From the NCBI RefSeq assembly GCF_900105115.1, contig NZ_FNRV01000001.1, forward strand, positions 4,015,501-4,079,500: 64,000 nt of DNA, in the 5' to 3' direction. Under the pieces are notes generated by a model. It was not told the origin of the DNA and did no database searches. It saw only the letters and a program-made list of their open reading frames with translations. This DNA comes from Pseudomonas mohnii. Lineage in GTDB: Bacteria > Pseudomonadota > Gammaproteobacteria > Pseudomonadales > Pseudomonadaceae. Made by a program: the position numbers and the translations under genes. Of this stretch, positions 38,239 through 47,177 are shown piece by piece; position 1 is the first letter of the stretch, and each line of letters opens with the position of its first letter.

Positions 38239-39957
38239 TTAGTTGTTCTTTGTATCCTTGCTTTCAATGGCGGCACTTTGCAGGGCTTTGCGTGCCTGTT
38301 GTTTACGTAACAGCTGCCAGTGGGAGAGCACGGTTTTCGGTGCCCAGATCTGCGGTTCGGAGGCTTCGAAGCCATCGGCCAGCTCGCGCTCGGCGACAGT
38401 CGCCCTGGCCAGCTTGAAGGCCTGTTCCAGATCATCGGTCTGGTTCAGGGCCTGGGCGAACAGGGCATCGCCGAAGTAAGTGAAGTTGGCTTCTTCCGAA
38501 CAGCCAAAGGACACGCGGTCAGCCCGCGAGGCGGTCATGATCAGGGTTCGTTCATCCTTGAGGGCAGGGATGAAGCCGCCGGAGTAGCAGGCCGAAATCA
38601 CGATGACCTTGTCGCGGTTTTTCAGTGGTGCCAGGACGGCGGCCAGTTCGTCGGCCGGCAGATCGGCCAGTTCCATGCGCGGCTGGTCGAGCACCAGTTC
38701 GTGATCACTGGTGCCGTGGCTGGTCAGGTAGATGAAAATCAGGTCTTCCGGCCCGCTGCGTTCGGCCAGGGTCACGGCGGCGCGGCGCATGTTTTCCCGG
38801 GTGGCCATCGGGCGATCGACGAGGTGGTCGCGATGGTTCACCAGGCGGATCTGGCCAAAGGCGCCGAAGCGGCTGGTGAGCATGTTGGCGACGTAGTCGG
38901 ATTCGCGCAGGAACACGCTCTGCTTGCCATCGCCGCCGAGGGTCAAGGTGTACAGCTCGACGGCCGGAGTCGAGGCCGGCACATTGCTGAGTGCGTCCTC
39001 CAGCAGGCGGCCCTGGGCCAGTAGGCCGAGTTCGAGGCTGTCGGGGAGTAATTTGCCATTTGCATCGCGCACGCGCTGGCCGTTGATCCAGGTACCGCTT
39101 TGTACCGTGCCGTCCGTCAGCACCAGGGTGCCGCGACCGGAATAGCTGTCGTTGTCGAACTGGCCGATATAGAAACTGCCATCAGGCAGGTTCAGGCGAC
39201 CTTGGCCGGCAAAGCGCCAGTCGCTGAATTGACCAATGTAATGGCTGCCATCGGCGCCGATCAACTCGCCCTTGCCGTTCAGCGAGCCTTCCTCGAATTG
39301 GCCCAGCCAGACGTCGCCGTCGGCGTTTTCGTAGCGGCCCTTGCCGTGCAGTTGATTGTTCTTGAAACCGCCGACATAAATGTCGCCGTCGGCACTGTTG
39401 AACGTCCCGTTGCCTTGCAGCTGTCCATCGACGAAGTGCCCGGTGAACTGATTGCCGTTGCCGTCCCCGCGCTGGCCTTCGCCGTTGGGCTTGCCGTGGG
39501 CGAACTGGCCCTGATAGGCGCTGCCATCATCGAGTTCGAGACGGCCAAGCCCTGAATACTGATCGGCTTTGAATTCGCCGCGGTAGGTCATGCCGTTTTC
39601 TTTGAGGGTGCCTTCGCCGTCGCGGCGTCCGAGTTTGAAGCTACCGGTGAAGCTGCTGCCATTGGTGGTCAGGCTGCCCTGGCCGTCGAACAGCCCTTGC
39701 TTGAATTGCCCGCGATAAACCTCGCCGTTGCTGCCGTGCCATTCGCCCTGGCCATGCCATTGGCCTTGGTCGAACTCACCGGCATACCAACTGCCGTTCG
39801 GGTAATCGATGCGACCCTGGCCTTGCAGCAGCCCATTGACCAGATCTCCACGATAGCGTCCGCCATCCGGCAGGCGGGCGTCAGGGGGCAGCGGCGATTC
39901 GCCGTCGCCGCAAGCGGTGAGCATCAGGGTCAAGGCAAGGAGTGCGAGTGAGCGCAT
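38239..39957 (-). CDS. lipoprotein with MORN repeats and caspase-like C13 peptidase domain
   Basis: A 572-residue protein. A lipobox (LTLMLTAC) predicts lipid anchoring. Residues about 30-310 are a series of roughly eleven or twelve MORN-type repeats (patterns such as YRGDLVNGLLQGQGRI, YAGEFDQGQWHGQGEW, YIGQFDNDSYSGRGTL), which form an elongated beta-hairpin ladder. A caspase-fold cysteine peptidase domain (C13/legumain-like) follows, with His414 in LTSHGTSDHE and Cys457 in VISACYSGG. Their 43-residue separation and flanking hydrophobic strands fit an active dyad. The C-terminal 30 residues are Lys/Gln/Ala-rich. Substrate and trigger unknown. Downstream SDR gene is 26 bases away. Confidence 0.9.
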   Translation of the reverse strand: MRSLALLALTLMLTACGDGESPLPPDARLPDGGRYRGDLVNGLLQGQGRIDYPNGSWYAGEFDQGQWHGQGEWHGSNGEVYRGQFKQGLFDGQGSLTTNGSSFTGSFKLGRRDGEGTLKENGMTYRGEFKADQYSGLGRLELDDGSAYQGQFAHGKPNGEGQRGDGNGNQFTGHFVDGQLQGNGTFNSADGDIYVGGFKNNQLHGKGRYENADGDVWLGQFEEGSLNGKGELIGADGSHYIGQFSDWRFAGQGRLNLPDGSFYIGQFDNDSYSGRGTLVLTDGTVQSGTWINGQRVRDANGKLLPDSLELGLLAQGRLLEDALSNVPASTPAVELYTLTLGGDGKQSVFLRESDYVANMLTSRFGAFGQIRLVNHRDHLVDRPMATRENMRRAAVTLAERSGPEDLIFIYLTSHGTSDHELVLDQPRMELADLPADELAAVLAPLKNRDKVIVISACYSGGFIPALKDERTLIMTASRADRVSFGCSEEANFTYFGDALFAQALNQTDDLEQAFKLARATVAERELADGFEASEPQIWAPKTVLSHWQLLRKQQARKALQSAAIESKDTKNN

Positions 39958-40070
39958 AGCAGGATCCGGGCAATTAGGCGACGGAGTATGCCGCAGCTAT
40001 GTGACCTTATACAGTCGGTATAAAAGGAGGTGATGCGAAACAGTGCGGCCTGCTTCGCATCCGGGATGGT

Positions 40071-40526
40071 TTACACGAAGCAGAGCGACAGGGGCTCAGC
40101 GATGTACGCCGGCTTGTCCGAGCCTTCGATTTCAAGGGTCGCGGTGGCTTTGAGCAGCCATTGGCCGGGTTTCTTCTCGGTGACTTCGGTCAGGTCGACT
40201 TTGAGGCGCACGTTCGAATTGACCTTGACCGGCTGAATGAAGCGCACGCTATCGAGGCCGTAGTTGACCACCATCTTCAAGCCCTCGGGCATGACGAGGA
40301 TGTCTTCCATCAGTTTTGGAATCAGTGACAGGGACAGGAAACCGTGGGCTATGGTGCTGCCAAAGGGCGTTTGCGCGGCTTTGACCGGATCGACATGGAT
40401 GAACTGATAGTCCCCTGTGGCTTCGGCGAACAGGTTGATGCGTTCCTGATCGATGGTGAGCCATTCGGAACGTCCAAGTTCCTTGCCGACATAATCATTG
40501 AGCTCTGCAACTGGAACATAGGGCAT
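40071..40526 (-). CDS. MaoC-like hot-dog dehydratase
   Basis: A 151-residue single hot-dog-fold protein of the MaoC/(R)-enoyl-CoA hydratase type. The active-site segment FAEATGDYQFIHVDPVKA (Asp and His two to five apart) is followed by FGSTIAHGFLSLSLI. ATG 40526 is chosen because AAGGAGAG stands five bases upstream; a further ATG at 40547 lacks this. It probably hydrates enoyl-CoA in fatty-acid or polyester metabolism. Confidence 0.9.
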   Translation of the reverse strand: MPYVPVAELNDYVGKELGRSEWLTIDQERINLFAEATGDYQFIHVDPVKAAQTPFGSTIAHGFLSLSLIPKLMEDILVMPEGLKMVVNYGLDSVRFIQPVKVNSNVRLKVDLTEVTEKKPGQWLLKATATLEIEGSDKPAYIAEPLSLCFV

Positions 40527-40720
40527 TGAGACTCTCCTTGGGTTCATCGGTTTTATAGTTTTGAATGGGGGGATTTTTGGCCTCCCGGCTTACCACTTTA
40601 GATCAACATGGCAAATTGCTCCGGTCAACCGACCATGCTTTTGGCGAATGCCGGTCTATAGCGCCGGCGTGCTTATAATGCCCGGGCCAATGCGGGTGAC
40701 GGATTTGCGGGAGATGAAGA

Positions 40721-41086
40721 ATGTTGTTACGTGGCCTGACCTGGCTGGTGCTGTTCCAATTGCTCGGCACCGCGATAAACCATTTGTTTTTGCCAGTGCT
40801 GCCGGGGCCGATTGTCGGTCTGCTGCTGTTGCTGGTGTTTCTGATCAGTCGTGGTCAGGTGGGTGAACCGCTGAACCTGGCGGCCAGCAGCCTGTTGCGA
40901 TATTTGCCCTTGCTGCTGGTGCCGCCGGCGGTGGGCGTGATGGTTTACGCCAAAGACATTGCCGCTGATTTCTGGGCCATCACGGGAGCCTTGGTGTTGT
41001 CGCTGCTGCTGTCCATGGCCTTCGCGGGCGTGCTGATGCAGCGCTTGATCAAGCGTCATGCTCACCATCCCGAGGACAACCAATGA
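40721..41086 (+). CDS. LrgA/CidA family holin-like protein
   Basis: A 121-residue membrane protein with four predicted helices and the family pattern LGTAINHLFLPVLPGPIVGLLLLL, followed by YLPLLLVPPAVGVMVY. LrgA/CidA proteins act as holin-like or export channels tied to murein hydrolase activity or small-metabolite transport. It overlaps lrgB by four bases (ATGA). GGGAGATGAAG precedes the ATG. Confidence 0.9.
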   Translation: MLLRGLTWLVLFQLLGTAINHLFLPVLPGPIVGLLLLLVFLISRGQVGEPLNLAASSLLRYLPLLLVPPAVGVMVYAKDIAADFWAITGALVLSLLLSMAFAGVLMQRLIKRHAHHPEDNQ

Positions 41087-41799
41087 TCCTTGACTGGTAC
41101 GGCGCCTGGACGTCGGTGATTCACCATCCATTGTTCGGTATCGGCATTACCCTCGGCGCCTATCAGCTGGTACTGGCCGCATTCGAGAAAACCCGCTGGA
41201 TTTTTTTGCAGCCGGTGCTGGTCTCCATGTTGCTGGTGATCGGTGTGCTGGTGGGCTGCGGGCTGACCTACGCCGAGTACCGCAAGAGCACCGAGATTCT
41301 CAGCATTTTGCTCGGCCCGGCGACAGTCGCGCTGGCCGTCCCGCTTTATCTCAACCTGCGGCGGATTCGGCAGTTGTTCTGGCCGATTTTTACTACGCTG
41401 GTGATAGGCGGCGTGGTGGCTACGGGCATGGGCGTGCTGTTGGGCTGGTGGTTCGGTGCCGAACACATGATCCTGATGACCATGGCGCCGAAGTCGGTGA
41501 CTTCGCCGATTGCCATGTTGGTGGCCGAGCAAATCGGCGGTGTCGCGGCGCTGGCGGCGGTGTTCGTGTTGATCACGGGTGTGATCGGGGCGATATTCGG
41601 CCCGAGCCTGCTGACCCGGCTCGGTGTCCACAGCCCCGAGGCACGCGGCATGGCGCTGGGCATGACCGCTCACGCGGTTGGCACGTCGGTGGCCTTGCAG
41701 GAAAGTGAAGAGTGCGGCGCGTTCGCGGCGCTGGCGATGAGTTTGATGGGCGTGGCCACGGCGGTGTTCCTGCCGTTGGCGGTGTCGATAGTGGTTTGA
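41083..41799 (+). CDS. LrgB/CidB family membrane protein
   Basis: A 238-residue, multi-pass partner of LrgA. The family hallmark MAPKSVTSPIAMLVAEQIGG lies near residue 130, and GMALGMTAHAVGTSVALQ near 190. The two genes are translationally coupled and the products presumably form one membrane complex. Confidence 0.93.
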   Translation: MILDWYGAWTSVIHHPLFGIGITLGAYQLVLAAFEKTRWIFLQPVLVSMLLVIGVLVGCGLTYAEYRKSTEILSILLGPATVALAVPLYLNLRRIRQLFWPIFTTLVIGGVVATGMGVLLGWWFGAEHMILMTMAPKSVTSPIAMLVAEQIGGVAALAAVFVLITGVIGAIFGPSLLTRLGVHSPEARGMALGMTAHAVGTSVALQESEECGAFAALAMSLMGVATAVFLPLAVSIVV

Positions 41800-41810
41800 A
41801 GGAAATGTCT

Positions 41811-42401
41811 ATGAGTCTGCCGCTTTTTCCGCTGAATACGGTGCTGTTTCCTGGCTGCGTCCTCGACTTGCAGATTTTCGAGGCGCGCTACCTGGACATG
41901 ATCGGTCGCTGCATGAAGCAGGGCGGCGGCTTCGGTGTGGTGTGCATTCTAGACGGCGAAGAAGTCGGCATCGCTCCGGCGGGTTACGCGCTGGTCGGAT
42001 GCGAGGCGCTGATCACCGACTTCAAGCAGCAGGACAACGGCCTGCTCGGGATTCGAGTCCAGGGCGGTCGGCGATTCCATGTGTTGCGCACCGAGGTTCA
42101 GCGCGATCAGTTGACCGTCGCCGAGGTCGAGTGGCTGGAAGATGAGCCCGAGCAACCACTACAGGATGAGGACGCCGATCTGATGGCCTTGCTCAAGGCG
42201 CTGGCCGAACACCCGATGGTCGAAGCGCTGAACATGGGCACGGAAGCGACCGGCCAACAGTCGTTGGCCAATCAGTTGGCTTACCTCTTGCCGTTCGCCG
42301 AAGTGGACAAGATCGACCTGCTGCAACTCGATGATCCGCAGCAACGACTTGACGCGATTCAGGCGTTGCTGGACGAGTTGCAAGGGGAATTGTTTGCCTG
42401 A
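41811..42401 (+). CDS. LON substrate-binding-domain protein
   Basis: A 196-residue protein made only of the N-terminal substrate-recognition domain of Lon protease (PUA-like plus helices): LPLFPLNTVLFPGCVLDLQIFEARY, then GIRVQGGRRFHVL. It has no AAA+ or protease part. ATG 41811 is preferred over ATG 41805 by spacing to GAAGGA. Such proteins are common in Pseudomonas; role unknown. Confidence 0.9.
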   Translation: MSLPLFPLNTVLFPGCVLDLQIFEARYLDMIGRCMKQGGGFGVVCILDGEEVGIAPAGYALVGCEALITDFKQQDNGLLGIRVQGGRRFHVLRTEVQRDQLTVAEVEWLEDEPEQPLQDEDADLMALLKALAEHPMVEALNMGTEATGQQSLANQLAYLLPFAEVDKIDLLQLDDPQQRLDAIQALLDELQGELFA

Positions 42402-42518
42402 GCAGCAATTGGCAACGATTCGGTCAGGTTGCCAGCATTGAAGGGCGCCAAGGATTTATTTAGTTTGCGGTTGGTCCACACGAAGTGGCCAATTTCATTA
42501 CTAAAAGGAATTAAAATC

Positions 42519-42680
42519 ATGACTATCTACACAACCGAACGCGCCGCTTGGGAAGCTGCTGCTGTGGGCTACATGCTTAAACATGCCAGCCTCGGGCAAT
42601 CTTTTGAGGACACCGCAGCCACGGCAGGTCGGCTTGCTGATGCTCTGATTCTTGAGATGCGCAAGCGTCAAAGTGCTTGA
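42519..42680 (+). CDS. small hypothetical protein, 53 residues
   Basis: Starts at ATG 42519 with AAAGGAATT upstream, so a ribosome binding site is clear. The product (MTIYTTERAAWEAAAVGYML... ending ILEMRKRQSA) is predicted mostly helical, soluble and near neutral. It follows the LON gene after a 117-base gap, holding a weak TGGCAAC/GTTGCCA hairpin and an AT-rich stretch that may hold a promoter, and is closed by a strong terminator. I do not recognise a family. Confidence 0.7.
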   Translation: MTIYTTERAAWEAAAVGYMLKHASLGQSFEDTAATAGRLADALILEMRKRQSA

Positions 42681-42704
42681 TCGTTGATGAACTGAATACG
42701 GTTC

Positions 42705-42743
42705 AAAAAAGAACCCCGGCCTGTCAGGCCGGGGTTCTTTTTT
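42705..42743. terminator. strong bidirectional rho-independent terminator
   Basis: A perfect 18-base inverted repeat with a three-base loop: six As, GAACCCCGGCCT, loop, AGGCCGGGGTTC, six Ts. It works for both the small 53-residue gene (plus) and the DedA-PAP2 gene (minus, whose stop is at its edge). Confidence 0.95.
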
Positions 42744-44058
42744 AATAGGCATACCGCAGCATGGTGTGCGGCAAATGCCGGATCACGAAGAATGCGAACA
42801 GCGCCACCAGCGCCGGCAATACCAGCCACCATACCCTGGGCGGCAGGGCGTTGAGCGAAGTCTGACGCTGGATCAACCACAGGCTCGTCGCGCAGACGCA
42901 TGCCGCCAGCATCGCCCCGGCCAAAATATCCGTCGGCCAATGCGCGCCGAGGTAGACGCGGGAAAGGGAAATCGCCAGCGCCGGCAGGCATCCCACCAGC
43001 AGCCAGGTCAGGCGCATCCGTGGTGGCTGCCCGCGGCCGGCCAGTACGGCGAGGGTCAGGAACAGCGCGAAAGAGCCTGACGCGTGGCCGCTGGGCATGC
43101 TGTAGCTGGTCAGTGGGTCGCTGAGCACTTCCGGGCGCACACGGGCGAAAAAATGCTTGGTCAAGGTGTTGGCCAGTGCGGTGCACATCAGCGTGCTGCC
43201 GGCGAAGATCGCCGGACGCCATTGGCGGGTGATCAGCAGTAGCCCGACCAGCAAGGCACTGAACAGCAGCATGTTGCGGAATTCGCCAATCAGCGTGAAG
43301 ACAACGGCCACTTCATCGAGCATCGGGCTGCGGTGCTCCTGTACCAGGGCCATAACCCCCTGGTCGAGGGCCGTCAGGTGCGGATAGCCGATAAACAACC
43401 CTGCCAGAATCAGAGCACTCATGCCTGCAATGAACATCGTGGCCTTGCGGTGGCGACGCAGGCTGCTGGTCGCGCTCAGTCCCACCATGACTGCAATACT
43501 GCCGGCGACGATGCCCGCCTGCAGCCAGAAGCCTTCGGGCAACGGCAAGCGAATCGCCGCGCCGGTGGCCCAACCCGGCAGTAGATACGCTACCGACCAT
43601 CCCGCCGCCGCCAGCAGGCTGACAGCGAAGAAGCGTGGGAATGGCATGTCGAACATCCCGGCGACCATCGGCAGCATGGGCCGCAAGGGGCCAATGAAAC
43701 GCCCGACCAGCAGGCTGGCAATGCCGTAGCGCTGGAAGTATGACTCGGCCCCGGCGATCCACTCCGGGTGATGGCGCAATCCGGGCAGGCGACGGATGTT
43801 CTGATGGAAATGCCGTCCCAGGAAATAGGACACGACGTCGCCCAGTACGCCGGCGAGGAAGCCCAGCAATAATGTTTCGCTCAACGACAGCGCACCGCTG
43901 CCGGCCAGCACTGCCACGGCGAATAACAAAACCGTGCCGGGGACGATCAGCCCGGCAATCGCCAGGCACTCCACGAAGGCCACGATGAATACTGCCGCTG
44001 CCAGCCATTGCGGGTTGACCGTCAACCAGGCCGTCACGCTATCGAGCCATGGGCCCAT
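42742..44058 (-). CDS. DedA - PAP2 phosphatase fusion, inner membrane
   Basis: A 438-residue bifunctional membrane protein. Residues about 1-170 are a DedA domain (AGLIVPGTVLLFAVAVLAGSG, GDVVSYFLGRHF, FIGPLRPMLPMVAGM). Residues about 230-420 are a PAP2 lipid phosphatase with all three motifs: KHFFARVRP (K-x6-RP), PSGH, and SRVYLGAHWPTD (SR-x5-H-x3-D). The pairing of a putative lipid flippase with a lipid pyro/phosphatase suggests undecaprenyl phosphate recycling or phosphatidate turnover. It ends at the shared terminator. Confidence 0.92.
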   Translation of the reverse strand: MGPWLDSVTAWLTVNPQWLAAAVFIVAFVECLAIAGLIVPGTVLLFAVAVLAGSGALSLSETLLLGFLAGVLGDVVSYFLGRHFHQNIRRLPGLRHHPEWIAGAESYFQRYGIASLLVGRFIGPLRPMLPMVAGMFDMPFPRFFAVSLLAAAGWSVAYLLPGWATGAAIRLPLPEGFWLQAGIVAGSIAVMVGLSATSSLRRHRKATMFIAGMSALILAGLFIGYPHLTALDQGVMALVQEHRSPMLDEVAVVFTLIGEFRNMLLFSALLVGLLLITRQWRPAIFAGSTLMCTALANTLTKHFFARVRPEVLSDPLTSYSMPSGHASGSFALFLTLAVLAGRGQPPRMRLTWLLVGCLPALAISLSRVYLGAHWPTDILAGAMLAACVCATSLWLIQRQTSLNALPPRVWWLVLPALVALFAFFVIRHLPHTMLRYAY

Positions 44059-44130
44059 AAAGACAACTCCATTGAATGTTCAATTGATCCTGCTGAATCC
44101 ACACAGCTCTGGTAAAGACGTCACCGAACC

Positions 44131-44220
44131 CTGTGGGAGCGGGCTTGCCCGCGATAGCGGTAGGCCAGTCGACATCGATAGACGGGTATGGCCTCATCGC
44201 GGGCAAGCCCGCTCCCACAG
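44131..44220. repeat. REPIN (inverted pair of REP sequences)
   Basis: CTGTGGGAGCGGGCTTGCCC starts at 44131 and its inverted partner ends at 44220, with 40 bases between the 25-base halves. Arms are the same as in the REPIN at 7157-7248 but the insert differs. Lies between mpg and the DedA-PAP2 gene. Confidence 0.92.
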
Positions 44221-44253
44221 GGGATTTCTGTTTGCATCAAGTCTGAGTCAATT

Positions 44254-44952
44254 TCAGGACAGCACAAAATAATCGCGACCTTCGACCTGCCCCCGTCGCA
44301 GCGGGTTCCGCGTGCAATGGGCGGCATAGGCCCCATCCACGAAGCGGTACATCAAGTGTTCGTCACGCCCTTGAGGAATGCCCAGGCGCGTGGCCTGGAT
44401 GATATGGGGAGGGGACTGGCCGACGTCTTCCACCAGTAGTACATCATGATCAAAGCGCTTTGCATCCCAGACGGGCACCTTCAGTCCCAAGGACTTGCAA
44501 AGCAATGTTTGCCCCGCGCACAGCTTCTGCGAGGGGCGAGGGCGGCCTTGGGCGTCGGGGTTGTTCAAGAGCATCTGCGCCAGGCTCGCCGGTCCGCTGA
44601 CCTCATCGACCCAAGGGTAGGCGGATTTGATCAGCACCGCGTTGCCAGGGCCTTGAGCGCTGAAGTTGAGGGAATCGCCGCCACGGGCGTAATACATATA
44701 AATGTGGCCGCCATCCAGAAACAAAGCCTTACGCTTTTCTGTGTAACCGAGGGAGGCGTGACTGCCTTTTTCTTCGCAGTAATAGGCTTCTGTTTCGATA
44801 ATCCGGGCGCTGAGCCACAGGTCGCCGACCCGATGGCGGATGACTTTGCCCAGTAGATCCCGGGCCAGCGTTTGGGCGTCACGGTCGAAAAAAGCGTCCG
44901 GGAGGCCCTTGGGCAGGCTCGCGGCGGACTCACGAACAGTCAGATTAGTCAT
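44254..44952 (-). CDS. mpg: DNA-3-methyladenine glycosylase (AAG/MPG type)
   Basis: A 232-residue base-excision repair enzyme that removes alkylated purines. Family segments: ARDLLGKVIRHRVGDLWLSARIIETEAYY, where the catalytic Glu lies, then FLDGGHIYMYYARGGDSLNFS and PWVDEVSGPASLAQ. The length fits the family. Divergent from proA, with about 190 bases between. Confidence 0.93.
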   Translation of the reverse strand: MTNLTVRESAASLPKGLPDAFFDRDAQTLARDLLGKVIRHRVGDLWLSARIIETEAYYCEEKGSHASLGYTEKRKALFLDGGHIYMYYARGGDSLNFSAQGPGNAVLIKSAYPWVDEVSGPASLAQMLLNNPDAQGRPRPSQKLCAGQTLLCKSLGLKVPVWDAKRFDHDVLLVEDVGQSPPHIIQATRLGIPQGRDEHLMYRFVDGAYAAHCTRNPLRRGQVEGRDYFVLS

Positions 44953-45141
44953 GATGAACGGCGTTTATCAGGGCTGATTGAGTCGTGATGATAACAATTT
45001 GCAGCTTAATCCCGGCTGAACGTCGGCAAATTGCCCTCCATTTCGACCATCCGCCCGTCACCGCTGTTAGTCGGTGGACGCGACAGCTATAATCTGCCGC
45101 TTTACTCTTTACCACGACCTTGGAAAAGACCACGCCAGACC

Positions 45142-46413
45142 ATGACTGAGTCCGTTCTTGACTACATGACCCGCTTGGGGATCGCTGCCCGCGAGGCTTC
45201 CCGCGTTATCGGCCGTGCCAGCACCGCGCAGAAAAACCGCGCCTTGCAGGCGGCTGCCAATGCGCTGGATGCTGCCCGCGCCGAGCTGACGGCCGCCAAT
45301 GAGCTGGACTTGGCAGCCGGCCGCGCCACTGGTCTGGAGCCGGCGCTGCTTGAACGCCTGGCGCTGACCCCTGCGCGTATCGACGGCATGATCGTCGGTC
45401 TGCGCCAGGTCGCGGCGTTGCCGGACCCGGTCGGTGCGATCCGCGACATGAGCTATCGGCCTTCGGGTATCCAGGTCGGCAAAATGCGCGTGCCTTTGGG
45501 CGTCATCGGGATTATTTACGAATCGCGACCGAACGTGACCATCGACGCCGCCAGCCTGTGCCTGAAGTCTGGCAACGCGACCATCCTGCGTGGCGGCTCC
45601 GAGGCCATTCATTCCAATCGTGCCATCGCCGCCTGTATCCAGCGCGGTCTGGCCGAAGCCGATTTGCCGGCGGCGGTGGTACAAGTGGTCGAAACCACCG
45701 ATCGTGCAGCCGTTGGTGCATTGATCACCATGCCGGAATACGTTGATGTCATCGTGCCCCGTGGCGGCCGTGGCCTGATCGAACGGGTCAGCCGCGATGC
45801 CCGCGTGCCGGTGATCAAGCATCTGGACGGCATCTGCCACGTTTATGTCAGTGCCCACGCCGACCTGCCGAAAGCCCAGCGTATCGCCTTCAACGCCAAG
45901 ACTTACCGCTACGGCATTTGCGGTGCGATGGAGACGCTGCTGGTCGACCAAACCGTTGCCCAGGATTTCCTGCCGCCGATGGCTGCCCAGTTCCGCGAAA
46001 AAGGCGTCGAGCTGCGCGGTTGCGATCGTACGCGGGCAATCATCGAAGCGCTGCCGGCCACTGAAGAAGACTGGGGCACCGAGTACCTGGCGCCGATCCT
46101 GTCGATCCGCGTGGTCGACGGGCTGGAGCAGGCCATCGAGCACATCAACCATTACGGCTCTCACCACACCGATTCGATTGTCAGCGAACACCTGGGCGAC
46201 ACCCGGCGTTTCGTGGCTGAAGTCGACTCGTCGTCGGTGATGATCAACACCCCGACATGCTTCGCCGATGGCTTCGAATACGGATTGGGTGCCGAGATCG
46301 GCATTTCTACTGATAAGCTGCACGCCCGCGGCCCGGTCGGCCTCGAAGGTTTGACCTGCGAGAAGTACGTCGTGGTCGGTGATGGACAGCTGCGCGGACA
46401 GGAGTCGGTCTGA
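45142..46413 (+). CDS. proA: gamma-glutamyl phosphate reductase
   Basis: ProA reduces gamma-glutamyl phosphate to glutamate semialdehyde with NADPH in proline synthesis. The 423-residue protein has [37 protein letters not shown] and the catalytic Cys in [15 protein letters not shown] 45142 fits family length; the longer in-frame start is not supported. nadD follows at once, a widely conserved pairing. Confidence 0.96.
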   Translation: MTESVLDYMTRLGIAAREASRVIGRASTAQKNRALQAAANALDAARAELTAANELDLAAGRATGLEPALLERLALTPARIDGMIVGLRQVAALPDPVGAIRDMSYRPSGIQVGKMRVPLGVIGIIYESRPNVTIDAASLCLKSGNATILRGGSEAIHSNRAIAACIQRGLAEADLPAAVVQVVETTDRAAVGALITMPEYVDVIVPRGGRGLIERVSRDARVPVIKHLDGICHVYVSAHADLPKAQRIAFNAKTYRYGICGAMETLLVDQTVAQDFLPPMAAQFREKGVELRGCDRTRAIIEALPATEEDWGTEYLAPILSIRVVDGLEQAIEHINHYGSHHTDSIVSEHLGDTRRFVAEVDSSSVMINTPTCFADGFEYGLGAEIGISTDKLHARGPVGLEGLTCEKYVVVGDGQLRGQESV

Positions 46414-46414
46414 C

Positions 46415-47104
46415 TTGGGCGACCTCGACCCGTCAGCTCCGGTCACTGGCAGCGAGCCCGCACCTCGCCGTATCGGCATACTGGGCGGAACTTTCGACCC
46501 GGTGCACATCGGCCACTTGCGCGGTGCACTGGAAGTCGCCGAATCATTGGCGCTCGATGAGCTGCGTCTGACACCCAGTGCCAGGCCTCCCCATCGGGAT
46601 ACGCCGCAGGTATCGGCGAAAGACCGTCTGGCGATGGTCGAGTGCGCGGTGGCCGGTGTGGCGCCGTTGGTGGTGGACGCCCGCGAATTGCAGCGGGACA
46701 AACCGTCCTACACCATTGATACCCTGGAACTGATGCGTGCCGAACTGGCCGCGGATGACCAGGTTTTTCTGCTTTTGGGCTGGGACGCTTTTTGCGGCCT
46801 GCCCACTTGGCACCGCTGGGAAGAGTTGCTCCAGCATTGCCATATCCTGGTGTTGCAACGCCCGGATGCCGACAGCGAACCGCCGGATGCCTTGCGCAAC
46901 CTGCTGGCAGCGCGTTCGGTGAGCGACCCGCTGGCCCTCAAAGGGCCGAGCGGACAGATTGCATTCGTCTGGCAGACACCGCTCGCGGTATCCGCCACCC
47001 AGATCCGTCAACTGCTGGCCAGCGGTAAGTCGGTACGTTTCCTGGTGCCCGACGCGGTCCTGGCCTACATCGATGCGCACGGACTTTACCGTGCGTCGAA
47101 CTGA
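46415..47104 (+). CDS. nadD: nicotinate-nucleotide adenylyltransferase
   Basis: NadD adenylylates nicotinate mononucleotide in NAD synthesis. [16 protein letters not shown] contains the GxFDPxHxGH nucleotide site, and [13 protein letters not shown] near the end gives the ISxTxIR motif. The start is uncertain: TTG at 46415 is one base past the proA stop, with ACAGGAG 11 bases upstream; ATG 46382 or GTG 46379 would overlap proA. About 25 residues of Pro/Ser-rich sequence precede the core. Confidence 0.92.
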   Translation: MGDLDPSAPVTGSEPAPRRIGILGGTFDPVHIGHLRGALEVAESLALDELRLTPSARPPHRDTPQVSAKDRLAMVECAVAGVAPLVVDARELQRDKPSYTIDTLELMRAELAADDQVFLLLGWDAFCGLPTWHRWEELLQHCHILVLQRPDADSEPPDALRNLLAARSVSDPLALKGPSGQIAFVWQTPLAVSATQIRQLLASGKSVRFLVPDAVLAYIDAHGLYRASN

Positions 47105-47177
47105 ATAGGAGTGCCTCAAGGCACGTAGCAACAACGTGTATTGAAGCGCCCGAACATACGAGCAAAACGAGTTTTAT

